Shown: in pieces, positions 1 to 11,159 of the stretch
How the letters are laid out: each line of letters opens with the position of its first letter
Position numbering within the stretch: position 1 is the stretch's first letter
Source of the DNA: Notospermus geniculatus
Lineage: Eukaryota > Nemertea > Pilidiophora > Heteronemertea > Lineidae
Direction: 5' to 3'
NCBI GenBank assembly: GCA_002633025.1
Contig: NMRB01001887.1
Span: 45,825 to 109,824, forward strand
DNA length: 64,000 nt
Made by a program: the position numbers and the translations under genes
The notes under the pieces: generated by a model
Databases searched by the model: none
Seen by the model: only the letters and a program-made list of their open reading frames with translations
What the model was told of the DNA's origin: nothing

Positions 1-68
1 TGTTCCATAAGATTAGATGACATTTACACGTTTTATCATACTCTGTATCTTGGGTCGTCCTATCTCAG

Positions 69-207
69 GTCATTTACGGTCGTACCCTCCTTTAATGACC
101 CTTCCTTAACAAGTGCGAACAGGGAGGCGGTTGTGAAGACCCTGGGTACGAGGACGATCTTGGCTGAGTGGAACTCTTCAGTGGACCGTAAACCACACAC
201 CAGCTAA
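69..207 (+). CDS. possible last exon of an upstream gene
   Basis: After a pyrimidine-rich stretch ending in AG at 67-68, an open frame runs 45 codons (beginning SFTVVPSFNDPSL, ending DRKPHTS) to a TAA at 205-207. The composition looks coding and the acceptor is reasonable, so this may be the 3-prime exon of a + strand gene that starts left of the window. I recognise no domain. It could equally be a chance frame, because no second exon and no clear polyadenylation signal support it. Confidence 0.28.
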
Positions 208-671
208 GTGCAATGTACAAACGATTTGAACACTGCATACCTATGTGACGCGGAAAAAGAAATTAGCAATGCAAAGTAAATACCTATGCTAATATCATTC
301 AGAAAATGCCTGGTCTTATTTTAATTCGTTGGCTGGATTTGATGACGATTTGTTTATTTAGAGATTTCCTTTTGGTGTATTTTGACCTAATATGGGAAAG
401 AATTCACGATGTCGTTTGGCTGGCGAGATTTTCTTGGTAGAAGAAATTTTGGCCATGAAAAATTAATGTCCACATTATCATGTTTACTTTCAACCACATT
501 TTCAAAGACCATTACTAAGCTCATGAATATAATCCAACTTTGACGGATGATATTTATTTATTTCCATTAGCTTAACCAGTTTAGAAGTATAAAGGGTTCT
601 GTTTACATTGTAAAATCGGGGACACATCAATGCAAGATAAGTTGTTTGTTGATTTCTACACCAACCGTTAG

Positions 672-830
672 AGGGCGGTTCCGTGACGGTGCGACATCTG
701 CCAGTGTTCCCCTTATTTGGGAAACGCTGGCAGATAGATCCTACGTTTCTCTGTATGTCCCCTATGTCAAGTCGCAGCTTATTCCGTCAGACAATATCAC
801 GGGGACAATCACAGATGGGTAACATTCTGA
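672..830 (+). repeat. interspersed repeat, copy 1
   Basis: About 150 bp containing GGCAGATAGATC and CTTATTCCGTCAGACAATA are also found on the minus strand at 42365-42527, with scattered mismatches. No terminal repeats were recognised. The reading frame across it is not conserved between the copies, so it is treated as non-coding repeat. Confidence 0.6.
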
Positions 831-857
831 TATCGTATCAAATAATTTTATTCTCAG

Positions 858-1017
858 AAAACCAACGGCTTCGCTGTCAGAGACGAAGGCCAGTCAAAAC
901 CCGAACTTCGTCCCGAAACCCAAACTGTCACTGCCACCACTGAAACCTCAGAATACCCGTAACAAACCGCAGTCCAGGCATCTTCACCATGTTCGTACGA
1001 TTGACGAAAACGAGAAG
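858..1017 (+). CDS. possible internal exon, Lys/Pro-rich product
   Basis: An acceptor (TTATTCTCAG) is followed by 160 bp with one open frame and a consensus donor AAG|GTAAGT at 1017/1018. The frame enters with two bases needed from the previous exon and leaves in phase 0. It encodes about 53 residues rich in Lys, Pro and Ser (start KPTASLSETK, end HHVRTIDENEK). No partner exon was identified. Because it ends in phase 0, it could in principle splice to the phase 0 exon at 4344 as an alternative to the 2071 exon, but that is speculation. Confidence 0.35.
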
Positions 1018-1375
1018 GTAAGTAGGCCTATGGAGGCTGCGCACAAACTCCTCACAGCGCCACCTAGTCTCCATTATTCCGACCTGAGCCTTCATAAAAT
1101 GTGGAACGGAAGACGACGGGAATGGGAGCAGTCAGCCGCGCTTATTGCCAAAAGATGGCAGCAAAGTTTTAGCGGACCAATAGACAATTCTCAACAAATT
1201 GACGTAAACGAGAAAGATCTGCGCACTTCCGCCGAAATCGCAACCACAACCTCGGTCTGAAACTGAATGACGTGACGCTGAGAACCCCATGACAGTGACT
1301 TCATTGGGCAGATTGCAGCGCCATAGACGTGACGTTGATGACAGTTGACACTTCAAATTTTCGCTTGATGAATAG

Positions 1376-1501
1376 GGAGTTTTCGCAAAGCCCCCGGATC
1401 GCCAACGCAAAGCCAAACCAATATTGTTCTATGCCACGAAAAGAGCACTCGAACAAAAGGATAGACGTTCGCGTTGGCGTTTCGGGGGGTTTGCGAAAAC
1501 T
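1376..1501. mobile_element. MITE family C, copy 1
   Basis: A hairpin element of about 126 bp whose ends read GAGTTTTCGCAAAGCCCCC and its inverse. A second copy lies at 16429-16562. It is non-coding and probably a non-autonomous DNA transposon. Confidence 0.6.
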
Positions 1502-2070
1502 GTATGATTCCATATCCCGTCATTCCGCGCACGGTTTTGATTGAAGAATTTGCATAATGTAGGCCTACTTAGTTACCAATACCACATAAACAGTAAGCGG
1601 TATACCAAATTGTTTGAACATACAAGTCGGCATAGTTTTAAATTACAAATTAGGCCCTATGGAGGTCATTAAAACACGTTAAGCGGAGATTATATCGGTT
1701 ATAATCTTTAACACGAGGTGATTGGTAAAATGGCCAGCTTGGTCTCAGTCGATTGATAGAAAAATTTAGGCCTACATGTATAATGCGCATAGGCCTTGAT
1801 GTGAAGTGGGACAGCGGGCATGTCTGCACACATTGGCTATACACAGAAATTATACAGAAAATAGGCCTACTATTAGTACGATCAATCGCGTGAGACCAAG
1901 AACGGCTATTGACTACCAATGATAATCATTTGAAGCAATACAGAAGTGACAAATGGAGAGAAGTAAAGCGGTAATAGTTGAACGACACTGATAAAAATAT
2001 TGAAATCTTGGAGAATGACCGCTGGATAACCGTTTCTTAATTTCTCACTGGACCGAGTTAAGTTCTGACC

Positions 2071-5000
2071 ATGGCGGCGACGGCATCCCTTCAGCCCATG
2101 GAATATATCAGGCCCAAGAAGTGGACCGAGGTGAGATTTGGAAATTTTAGAAAATCTGTATGTTTATGACTGTCTTCCGAGATTTTTTTTCCATGCGGGT
2201 CTGTCGGACCAGAGTTGGTTTAAGGAACTGTGATGGGAAGGTGGGTTAAGCATAACAGATTGTGTTGAACAAGGTATAGTTACGTATGAAGTTTCACAAG
2301 CCGCGAGGCCGATGTGTTTAGACAGATGCACTAATCCTACAGAGCCTACAGAAACTCTGTCAAATAAGTAGGCCTACTAGTATTCATTGAAAAGTACTCA
2401 CTGAGAGCTTTCCAATGAATACCTATGTGATGGGTTCCACGTGATTTTTTACCATATTTTCAATTTCGACAAAATGGCGCTTCAGGGAAAGCGTCAAAAC
2501 ATGATTTTAATACGTTTTGTAGTAAATAATTAATTAATTAGTAATAGTCAAGTAATATAATATGTCAAGGTAATATGCCAAGGTAATATGTCAGTGTATG
2601 TCAAGTCAGATCAACCAAAACATACCGTTATCTTCTACTGAAGATCCTTTCACCAAAAAATCATTCATGCAAGATTTTGTATTCAAAACGCCGTGTGAAA
2701 AGCCAGCCACGCGCGTGAGACCTCAAATACAAACGTCAGAAACTCAACAATGTGCGATATAGATGTGTTGTATTGCAAATATATAAACTCTATTTAACTC
2801 TTTTTTTCTAAGTTTTCAAAACACGCTCGTGAACAAATTTACGAAGATCAACCGTCTATCATATCATTGTCGGCCTATTCGTATTATTATTCGTATTATG
2901 GGCAATAATGGCATTTCTAAAGGATTTAGAACAGACTGAGGTGTAGGCTATCCGATAGTCTGGGAACATGTGAGTAGTCGAGATGGGCCGACAGACTTTG
3001 GCTTTTGATAGCCAGTAATGCCTGTGTTAGCCAATGTTTGCCCACTCTTTACGCTGTCCGATACTACGTATAAACCACACTCCAGCCAAATTTGTGAGTT
3101 ACTGGCGATGGGCAGGATGCAGTCGTCATATCAGCCAAGATTTAAATGCTGACAGTGACAATGAAAACCATTCTGAACGCTTGATTCGTGGCGCCTTCCA
3201 ACAAAACGTCCAACGGTATTGAATCATAATCGACAATACCAAACACTAGTTTTCCATGTTATATTTGGGAAAAACGTGGGATCGTAACTTTTGCGGAAGC
3301 CCTCACATAATAGGGAGTTTAAGAAATCAAACGGGAACGTTAACTTTTAATACGACAACGTTATTTTTCATACTGCGAATTCACCAGAATATATTATTGC
3401 ATTTTCGGTTAAAAAAATAACGTTGTCGTAAAGTAAACGTTAATCGTTTGATTTCTTAAACTCCCTAATCTCCAATTGCAGGGAAAACGTAAAGTAGGCC
3501 TACTTAATACGAACTTTAAGAAAGACTTGACTTCACTTTGGCATAAGGGCCTACTCGTTCGTACACAATTCACTGGGACACCGCCAGTGGAGCAGAGAAC
3601 GCAGTGCTCTGTATATAAACAGGATTTTAGATTGTAATTACTAATTTCTTTTTACGATTGATTGCATACTTTAACAGCTACCAAGCAAATTGGAAAACCT
3701 TTTATCGCTATGAGAAGTCTAACTTATGTACGAGTGGTTAGTGGATTTATCAATACAAATTGCACACGGTATTGTTAAGCGAAATGATTTCAATTTATTA
3801 TTGAAAGACTAGCGCCATTACAGGAAATCAGGCGTTGATGGATATAGTGTCTGTTCTATCATTCGGATGATGGACTTTGAATGGTTATGCGTCCATCATT
3901 ATCCGTCATGCTAAGTGAAATTCGTACATTAATTATTACGAATAAAAGTGCAGATATTCGCGAGTTTAAGAAATCGCTACGTTAACGAACACTAAAGCCA
4001 GCAGCACACCAGGCGATATCGCAAGCGATCTGATCGCCACCGATCTTCTCGCCAGCCACCGCAGACGAGGCGATATCGGTTTTGATATTGTTTGATATTG
4101 GGCGAACATCGTTGGCGAGAAGATTCCACGCATCGCTGTCCAGCGCACACCTGGCGTCAACAGCCGACTTTGCTCGGTGGCGATCAGATCGCTTGCGATA
4201 TCGCCTGGTGTACTGCTGGCTTAACGCTGACCCTATTTTGCCCATAGAGAGCCAAGTCAGGCGAGAGAACATACACGCGGAGAGGCACCTTTGAAAAACC
4301 TAACAACTTCTTCTATGACCTAATACCTCTACTTATTTTTCAGCCAATCTGTACTGTGAACAACATTCTGAGTGACTCAAGTTACGCGAAGTTTGATAAG
4401 CCATACATATCAATAACTCGAAGTAGCTATGCCCCATGGGTGGCGGGGACGGGAACCAGGCTCCTCGCGAGGATGGACTACCAGAGACCAAAAATTGCAC
4501 AAGGAATAGGTTAGTAAAGAGGTCAAACCTTGTTACGAAGGGACAGTGACAGGAGCATGCCCTTGGACATTTGTAACAAGCACCGAATTCCCCAAATCAA
4601 GCAAGACTTTGGCCCCGTATCGGGAGGTCCCGAAATTCGGGCGATTCAGTCGGGGGCCAACACGAGCGCTTCACGGCGAAAATTGGCTCTGAATGGGCAA
4701 TTCACCATAATTATTTTCCTGCGGTTAAGGCTGAGATAGTTTTCTGCAGTTGAGTTAAGTTACCCATGAGAGCCAACTTGCGCGAGAAAACTCTCACGTG
4801 AAGCAAATCTCGCATGATCTCCGCTCATCGCAAAGACGATATCGCCCGCCACTTTGCATTCGGCGTTGCTAGGCAGACGTGACATCAGAGCTATCTCGCG
4901 AGATGACCACATCGCGAGACGCAATGTGATTGGTCAAGAATCTCATTTCATTTTGTTTACACGTTCTATCTTTCTAGTGCCACAGAACATTGTGAACCCA

Positions 5001-5897
5001 GCCATAGAATATACAGAAAGACTTCTACCGTGTCATCCTAAGTTAAAGGTAAGCTTGTCCCGCACAACACGGTTAAACTTTTCATACGATTTTTTGGAAG
5101 TTCAGAGCTTAAAACGAAACTGTGTTTGGACATTTTCCGTTCACATCCATTCTTTTCTTATACCCTGACAGACCACACCGATCCCCACCGACGGCCCGTA
5201 TCAATTCTTACCAAGAAGACGAAGATTACCAAAACCTCACCCGGGTAAGTCGGGACACGGAAGCTGCTGGTCCACGTGAGAATTTGCTCGTACGAGTTGG
5301 CTCGCAATCGGCAATTCATCGTATGAGGAAGCCACACAACCTTTTGTCCCGACAGGGCGGAGCTGCGAGCGGTGCGACAGTGACATAAAAAACAAAACCG
5401 AATGCTAGAAATGTGACTACCACTCACAGATTATGCAGATAAAACACCAAATGTGATTTTACTTTCAGACCAGGGCGTTTTTTACTATACACCAAATACC
5501 CCAGTCTACCGACCGAGGTGCGCGAGTGCGACAGAAAGAACGCCCTCTTGCGACGGAAGACCGAACAATCCATCGCCACCGAAATCTGCAGCTGCGAGTT
5601 ATGAAACTGCTGTAGCGTCACGTGACATCATGAGCGTGACTGGACGAGATCACTCGCGGCGGAAGTGGTTACGAGGCCCCCAGGGGGCGCTGACGGTTGG
5701 AGGTAGGCATACCTAATGTCTGTCTTATGAGTTAGTCATCGTCAGGTCGTCGGGACTTGCCACATAAACATCAGAAAAAATCCATCNACCTATTTCCTTT
5801 CGTTGCAGAATTCGATGGTGGTGCCCCCATGCGGCCAGACACAAACATGAATGCTAGATATTTTTACCTGCTGAAGCGGCAACAAGTGATCTCATAG
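2071..5897 (+). CDS. six-exon gene, unidentified 230-residue protein
   Basis: Coding exons are 2071-2130, 4344-4509, 4978-5048, 5172-5244, 5469-5702 and 5809-5897. Every donor and acceptor is GT-AG, every phase matches (0, 1, 0, 1, 1), and the sum is 693 bp ending in TAG, which is strong evidence for a real gene. The product begins MAATASLQPMEYIRPKKWTE. It has a Tyr/Pro-rich middle (KPYISITRSSYAPWVAGTG, DQGVFYYTPNTPVYRPR), a low-complexity Ser/Thr/Arg section encoded by exon 5, and ends NARYFYLLKRQQVIS. I see no signal peptide, membrane segment or enzyme motif. The short Tyr/Pro-rich motifs recall small axonemal or sperm microtubule inner proteins (for example the SPMIP8/TEPP type), but I cannot confirm this. 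The start is the first in-frame ATG before a good donor. A single N lies in intron 5 (5787), and AATAAA at 6418 could be the poly(A) signal. Confidence 0.72.
2338..2480 (+). repeat. repeat family L, copy 1
   Basis: It contains the short palindromic core TATTCATTGAAAAGTACTC ... GAGAGCTTTCCAATGAATAC, followed by a conserved TTTACCATATTTTCAATT tail. It shares this layout with 12260-12400, 17190-17280 and the interrupted copy around 17290-17595. Confidence 0.55.
3313..3465. mobile_element. MITE family A, copy 1
   Basis: A 153-bp element with long inverted ends (GGGAGTTTAAGAAATCAAAC / its inverse), flanked by TA on both sides. TA target duplication plus hairpin structure fits a Tc1/mariner-type or PIF-type MITE. 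Other copies are at 18677-18825 and 22677-22823. It sits in intron 1 of the 2071-5897 gene. Confidence 0.8.
3993..4222. mobile_element. MITE family F, copy 1
   Basis: A 230-bp element with inverted ends built from GCCAGCAGCACACCAGGCGA and CGATCTGATCGCCACCGA. A second copy (10251-10575) carries another transposon inside it, and a 3-prime remnant lies at 22833-22910. Confidence 0.75.
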
Positions 5898-6470
5898 TCA
5901 GACTGGACGATAGTAACCATAGCAACCATAAACAGTCAAAATATGTTATGTGAATGATAAAACAAACAAAAAACAAACAAACAAACAAATGCTCCGAGAA
6001 ACAATTTTGAACTTCGTTTCTAGGTCTCCTCAACTAACTTTTTATGAATACAGGGGGTAAGACTCTGCCTAATTCTCCAGAGCGGTCTCCATTTTTTATT
6101 GCGATGTAATCTCAAATTTATTCGATTCCAATTTGGCAACCATGAGTCTGGCGCAAACAACTGGTATTAGTCACAGAGAAGGAGCTATCCACGCGTTCAA
6201 ACAGTGCAGCATAACTTGCGTCAGACTGGTCGGCATATATAATGCTGTCGGATGAAATACCATGAGAGCCAATCAGATTCGTTGTTTCTATTCGTCATAG
6301 GGTCAAGGGTCAAGGTCATATTTCCTGATGACTGGTGCCCTGCCCATCCTCGGAGACCAGGAAAGAATTAAATGACCAAAACTTTGTGTACATAGAAAAC
6401 AGAAACAGACGATTTTAAATAAAATGTCCGCATTTTATAAAACAACTTCTTCACAATGTTACAATCGAAC
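5898..6470. other. intergenic stretch, nothing recognised
   Basis: It holds an A/C-rich tract (5955-5990, repeated AAAC) and a possible poly(A) signal, AATAAA at 6418, for the gene ending at 5897. No exon or known repeat was recognised. Confidence 0.4.
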
Positions 6471-6473
6471 AGA

Positions 6474-6581
6474 TTTGGGCGTTTACGTGTATGTTACGTA
6501 ACAACAATTTGGACGGGACAGTGATGGGTTACAACATAATACAAAGTTGTGACACTGCTGCCATTGAACAGTGAACGTTTG
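6474..6581 (+). repeat. direct repeat copy left of the N gap
   Basis: About 108 bp beginning TTTGGGCGTTTACGTG recur at 7081-7189 with almost no differences. The copy ends exactly at the start of the 288-base N gap, so it may be a real tandem or long terminal repeat, or an unresolved overlap of two contigs. Confidence 0.7.
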
Positions 6582-6869
6582 NNNNNNNNNNNNNNNNNNN
6601 NNNNNNNNNNNNNNNNNNNNNNNNNNNNNNNNNNNNNNNNNNNNNNNNNNNNNNNNNNNNNNNNNNNNNNNNNNNNNNNNNNNNNNNNNNNNNNNNNNNN
6701 NNNNNNNNNNNNNNNNNNNNNNNNNNNNNNNNNNNNNNNNNNNNNNNNNNNNNNNNNNNNNNNNNNNNNNNNNNNNNNNNNNNNNNNNNNNNNNNNNNNN
6801 NNNNNNNNNNNNNNNNNNNNNNNNNNNNNNNNNNNNNNNNNNNNNNNNNNNNNNNNNNNNNNNNNNNNN
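6582..6869. other. assembly gap
   Basis: 288 undetermined bases. Reading frames that span it have no meaning. Confidence 0.99.
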
Positions 6870-7080
6870 AAAGTCCTCACAAAGTCATCTTTTGGAGGGT
6901 GAGGTGCAGAAATCTTGGCTGGAAACTATTTATGGACATCTTAGTTATTGGAAAAGTGCCACTACTTAGTAACAACTGGTGTAGTTTGGTGAAAATTTGA
7001 TGAATTTCGATCGGGTTTTTTTGGTGTTGCAGAACATCCTATATAGGTAGTGTAGTGTGTACATACCCAACAGACAGTGA

Positions 7081-7189
7081 TTTGGGCGTTTACGTGTATG
7101 TTACGTAACAACAGTTTGGACGGGACAGTGATGGGTTACAACATAATACAAAGTTGTGACACTGCTGCCATTGAACAGTGAACGTTTGG
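7081..7189 (+). repeat. direct repeat copy right of the N gap
   Basis: Nearly identical to 6474-6581, offset by 607 bp. Confidence 0.7.
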
Positions 7190-7337
7190 TGAGGTGATCT
7201 ACCTGTCAGCGAATTTCGGGCCGACAAAATCTACAATAATATATCATATACAACCATTGCAGTTTTCCGTTCCACATGTAGCCCTAGGCCTATTGGTCGG
7301 CTGTAGAGTGACTAGTACCAGTATGGTGCAAAGAAGT

Positions 7338-7426
7338 ATACGGTATACGAACACGCCGGTTAATAACAATGGCTTCACAAAGGATTCGCGACCGTTGTTA
7401 ACCGGCGTGTTCGTCCCGTAGTATAC
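7338..7426. mobile_element. short hairpin element
   Basis: Two arms of about 30 bp (CGAACACGCCGGTTAA / TTAACCGGCGTGTTCG) enclose about 25 bp. It is probably a short fold-back MITE and is non-coding. Confidence 0.6.
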
Positions 7427-7429
7427 GCC

Positions 7430-8380
7430 TATGTACAGGAAGTCTGAGGCCTGGCACATCAACGGCAGGTAATGGCCAGGCCACACGATCATATTTTTCA
7501 TCCAATTTTCTGAATATGCTCATTCCCTTCATCACGCGGGTTTACACACTGAAGCCCCAACAGGCCTGGAATCTGAATTTCCAAAAAACTGGGTGAAAAA
7601 TTTGATCGTGTGGAGCGGCCAAGGGTAGATCAATTACTGTACAGCATGCCTGTGGTTAACAGCCCGCCTGCATGTAGGCCTACACGTTTGCATGCATTCA
7701 CGGCGAAAACAAGACCTAATACGTGGCAATAGGCCTACACCCCTCAGTACAAGTGTCCAGATTGGCCATTGGCTTTTGGAACTTTTGGTGATTCAGTGTG
7801 GCACTGCCTGGGAATTGAAAGAGGCGTAGCCTACAACGGGCAGACGCCGGGAAAAAGGCCTTTTTCATCAAATTCACGTCGGAGAACCAAAATTAAGGTA
7901 TATTTTTCGCTCCATAGGCCTACAGCAGATTCTAGTTTTACAATATCGGTCAAGAAGGATAGGCCTACGTAGTTTTTCGATGTCATGGTTGTGTGAGCTA
8001 ATAACTAATACGATGTATTTATAAATGTATACATATCACAGGATTGGTGCAGGGGTCACAGTTATAATGCCGGCAACTGAAACAACAACTGATTTGTGCA
8101 AGAAGTTTCACAATAATTGCGATATAGAAATGATATTACACTTTTTAAAGGTGTGTTTCCGCAACGGTGGGGTCCTCCAATCTTGCTAGCCCAGAGGTAG
8201 GGCGTTCCCGTTCCGTGTTTTCGGTTTGCTCCACTAGTGTAAGGTGAAACCGTCTGACTTCTGTGTTGGAGATTGGACTTGGAGGTCCGCCTAAACGTCG
8301 TGTAGCGTGGATTTCCTTCCATTTTCGGGTGAATTACCGCTGAACGTTGTCGCAGAATAACCGGACTGTTGTGCAAACTC
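7430..8380. other. intergenic stretch with TAGGCCTA words
   Basis: Scattered AGGCCTA palindromes (for example 7676, 7731, 7915, 7961) are present, but no supported exon, hairpin or coding relic was seen. Confidence 0.4.
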
Positions 8381-8390
8381 TCCATTGTCC

Positions 8391-8502
8391 AGGGGCCGTA
8401 TGCATAAAATATCTTAAGCGTAAAATTTCCCTTATCTTTTGTTTGGAACAATAGTTTAAGGGACATTTTACACTTAAGATGTTTTGTACATACGGGCCCA
8501 GG
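8391..8502. mobile_element. hairpin element, TTAAG-rich (family N)
   Basis: Imperfect arms GGGGCCGTATGCATAAAATATCTT and its inverse enclose a TTTTGTTTGGAACAA centre. A similar plan (CATATTCATAAACCATACTTAAG ... TTATGAATTTGGACCC) recurs at about 35145-35265 and 48735-49125. Confidence 0.5.
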
Positions 8503-8636
8503 GTGGATGCGGTAATAGACCTTTCAGAAAATTTGCGGATGTTGAAAATTACGGTGTGTGCACTCAGTGTGCATTAAACTATGAATGTACAGGAGACGGG
8601 GACAGACTTCGAGAAAGAGCTATCGTGTAACGGCAT

Positions 8637-8816
8637 GCCTCCACGTGAGAGATTTCTCATGCGAGTTCGCCCTGATAGGTACTAGTTCACCATTGTTGGT
8701 ATCCTGGCGACTCTGACGCCATGACGCATGACACAAATGACTATCCTTTGTTGTCTATCGCTCAGTTGCCACAGAAAGCCAACTTGCGCGGGAAAACTCA
8801 CGTGGAGTGGCGCGTT
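8637..8816. mobile_element. MITE family M, copy 1
   Basis: The ends are CTCCACGTGAGAG and CTCACGTGGAG with further pairing inside (GCGAGTT / AACTTGCGC). A second complete hairpin lies at 21584-21714, and half copies lie at 4768-4800 and 5268-5310. Confidence 0.6.
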
Positions 8817-9449
8817 TTGTGTAACAGGTCGAAGTCGCCGACTCTGCCTTGTGCTCCCATTATTTACAACATCATGGGGTCGCTAAATGGAACCCTCGAA
8901 TCCATACAGCCCCTCCCCTCCCCGCCCCCGCCCCCACCCCGCCCCGCCCCGCCCCCTTATACCACAGTTCTGCTCCAAGCTGTCGATCTACCCAATCGAC
9001 CACAACCTGCACAACCAAACAACACCACACAATCCATCATGATGAGAAGTTGTTGGAAATCGTGTCTATGAGACGTGCCCCAAACCTCGACGAGGCAGCA
9101 CACAGTTTCAGCGCATGACCAGGGGGCATAACTTGTGTGCTACGGGCAGCCGAAACGCTCTCCGATTTCAAAACTGTTGACTCAATTCTCACAGAGGCAT
9201 AATCCGAGATGAAAAAGTTTAAGGTTGCTCTGTCACAAGTCCACTTCTTGTCCCGTGTGGTCCATAAGTCGCAAATGATTTTTTTTGACTGGCCTATATC
9301 CGGCAGAATCACAAACCCAAAGATTTTTGCCATGTTGACGTAATATTATCCTGTCTCACTTCTGCGACTGAAAGAAAGAAAAGAAATAGTTTGAGAGCAA
9401 CTGTTTATTGACGTGAAATGGATTTGGTTGACTTCGTCTGCTTTAGACA

Positions 9450-9547
9450 TCCTCCCATAGCAGGGCCTTGGTCTCGCTCTCTTCATACACTCGCATACAT
9501 ACACTGTGTATGAAAAGGAGCGAGGTAACCCCTGCTGTGGGAGGTTT
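9450..9547. mobile_element. hairpin element
   Basis: Arms CCTCCCATAGCAGGG and CCCTGCTGTGGGAGG enclose a second pairing around ACACTGTGTATG. It is non-coding. Confidence 0.55.
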
Positions 9548-9852
9548 CTGTGGGAGGAATAACTCTGGCGTCCAATGGCAGAACCTAAACTGACATTTTT
9601 TGTGAAAACTGAGTTAACACCATTTTTGTAGTTACTAGGTTTGGTTTTCTTTGTTTTTTCTCAAAATCAATTAAGAGTGAGTTAGCCGACTACATGTAGG
9701 TTGTGCAATTGGATGGCAGAGCTTCAGAAAATGGACTTTTCTCCATCTTTGCAATCAGAAAGGGCGCTCCACTACACCAGCGATAGGACGTGCATTGGAC
9801 TAGTACCAAGACAATGCTTGGCATTAGTATACCAGGTGATACCACAAGCGAC

Positions 9853-9980
9853 CAGGGGTGGCCGCATAGAAACTCCGCTAGTGCTTCGACAACCTATCGG
9901 TGTTAAAATGCATGGAAAAATAACACTATCGGAAGATGGGCTCTGCCAGAGCTAGCGGACTTTCTGTGCGGCCACCCCTG
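9853..9980. mobile_element. MITE family E, copy 1
   Basis: A 128-bp element with ends CAGGGGTGGCCGCATAGAAA and its near-inverse. It lies directly against a family D element. The second copy (10399-10530) is inserted inside a family F element. Confidence 0.75.
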
Positions 9981-10250
9981 GGCCGACCGCACAGAAAGTC
10001 CGATAGCGCTAGCGGTGACTGTCGGCGGTTTAGTTAATAGTGAGTTTAAGAAACCATACGTTAACGCTAACGCTAACGCTAATTACTCCCCGAAGAAATA
10101 CAACAGATTCATTCGATGTGACGTCAAAATGATGTCAATAACGTTAGCGTTAACGTATGGTTTCTTAACCTCACTAATGGGAAAATGCGTTATAACTAAC
10201 TGCCGATAGGCCCTGGTAGCACTATCGGACTTTCTGCGCGGTCGGCCCTG
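9981..10250. mobile_element. MITE family D split by a nested element
   Basis: The outer ends GGGCCGACCGCACAGAAAGT and its inverse match intact copies at 12436-12567 and 22084-22216. Its middle is interrupted at 10040-10174 by family B. Confidence 0.8.
10040..10174. mobile_element. MITE family B nested in family D
   Basis: A 135-bp element with ends GTGAGTTTAAGAAACCATAC and GTATGGTTTCTTAACCTCAC, flanked by TA on each side (target duplication). Tandem GTTAACGCTAACGC stretches lie just inside the left end. Confidence 0.78.
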
Positions 10251-10575
10251 ACCAACATGCACGATCTTCTCGCCAGCTACCACAGACTAGTCGATATCAG
10301 TTTTAGTACTGTTCGACAAGAGGCGAGCATCACAAGGCGAGACGATCCCACGAACCTGTCCAGGGCACACCTGGCGCACACCAATGCTCGGTGGCGAGCA
10401 GGGGTGGCCGCATAGAAACTCCGCTAGCGCTAGCGGAGCCCATCTGCCGATAGTGCTGTACATTTTTCCATGCATTTTAACACCGATAGGCTGTCGAAGC
10501 ACTAGCGGAGTTTCTATGCGGCCACCCCTGATCGCTTGCGATTTCGCCTGGTGTGCTGTTAGCTCACATGTACGT
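10251..10575. mobile_element. MITE family F, copy 2, split by family E
   Basis: It matches 3993-4222, but the conserved GCTCGGTGGCGA ... ATCGCTTGCGAT segment is opened by a complete family E element at 10399-10530. Confidence 0.78.
10399..10530. mobile_element. MITE family E, copy 2, nested
   Basis: A 132-bp hairpin with ends CAGGGGTGGCC / GGCCACCCCTG, close to 9853-9980 in sequence but inverted relative to it. Confidence 0.78.
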
Positions 10576-10879
10576 GCATGTATTAATGTGTACACCACGG
10601 TTTCCACCTAGACAGCCAAACGTCAGTTCTGAACATTTCTCAAAATAGAGAACGGTGCAACTCTATCTAAAAAGCGTGAAACAGTTGTGAATCTGCATCT
10701 AAATCTATTGCATGACGTGTTTTCAAAATAACTTACAAGCCTATGACGTGATAAACATTATGGTGTTTTTAGTCAACGCTCTGAAATGAAGGAATAACAA
10801 GGCTTCTTGTAGATGTTGCTTGTATAAGTATGCGTATCGTGTGTCCAAAAAAGGCCTTCATTCACTGATCGACACAAGT

Positions 10880-11045
10880 CGAAAGTCGTCATGAGTTTCG
10901 ATAGCAGCCATCTTGTCAAGAATTAGGTCATCACCATGGCAACTTTCTTCCAGAGTGACAGATGATTGGTTCTCCCATCACCCAGTGGGGGAAATCTCCA
11001 TAACAACGACCTAATTTTGGCAAGATGGCGGCTAGTGAAACTCAC
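10880..11045. mobile_element. hairpin element
   Basis: Arms around GCCATCTTGTCAAGAATTAGGTC and GACCTAATTTTGGCAAGATGGC form a long stem. A related sequence with AGCCATCTTGG and TAGCAACTACAAAGATGG occurs at 14840-15050. Confidence 0.55.
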
Positions 11046-11159
11046 CTATGGTCCATTCCACAATACCTTGGTCTTGTAGTCGAAATGTCTATAAAAGTGC
11101 TGGTGAGATTTCGTAATGGCTTGATTTTCGGCCTACCAGACCTTAGGAAGGAATCATCG

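Noticed and set aside
6474-7189. LTR retrotransposon with 108-bp LTRs
   Set aside because: The interior between the copies is mostly N, and no TG...CA ends or primer-binding site are visible.
8721-9118. Pro-rich frames around a C-rich tract
   Set aside because: The frame depends on the CCCCGCCCC run at 8915-8955, with no exon signals.
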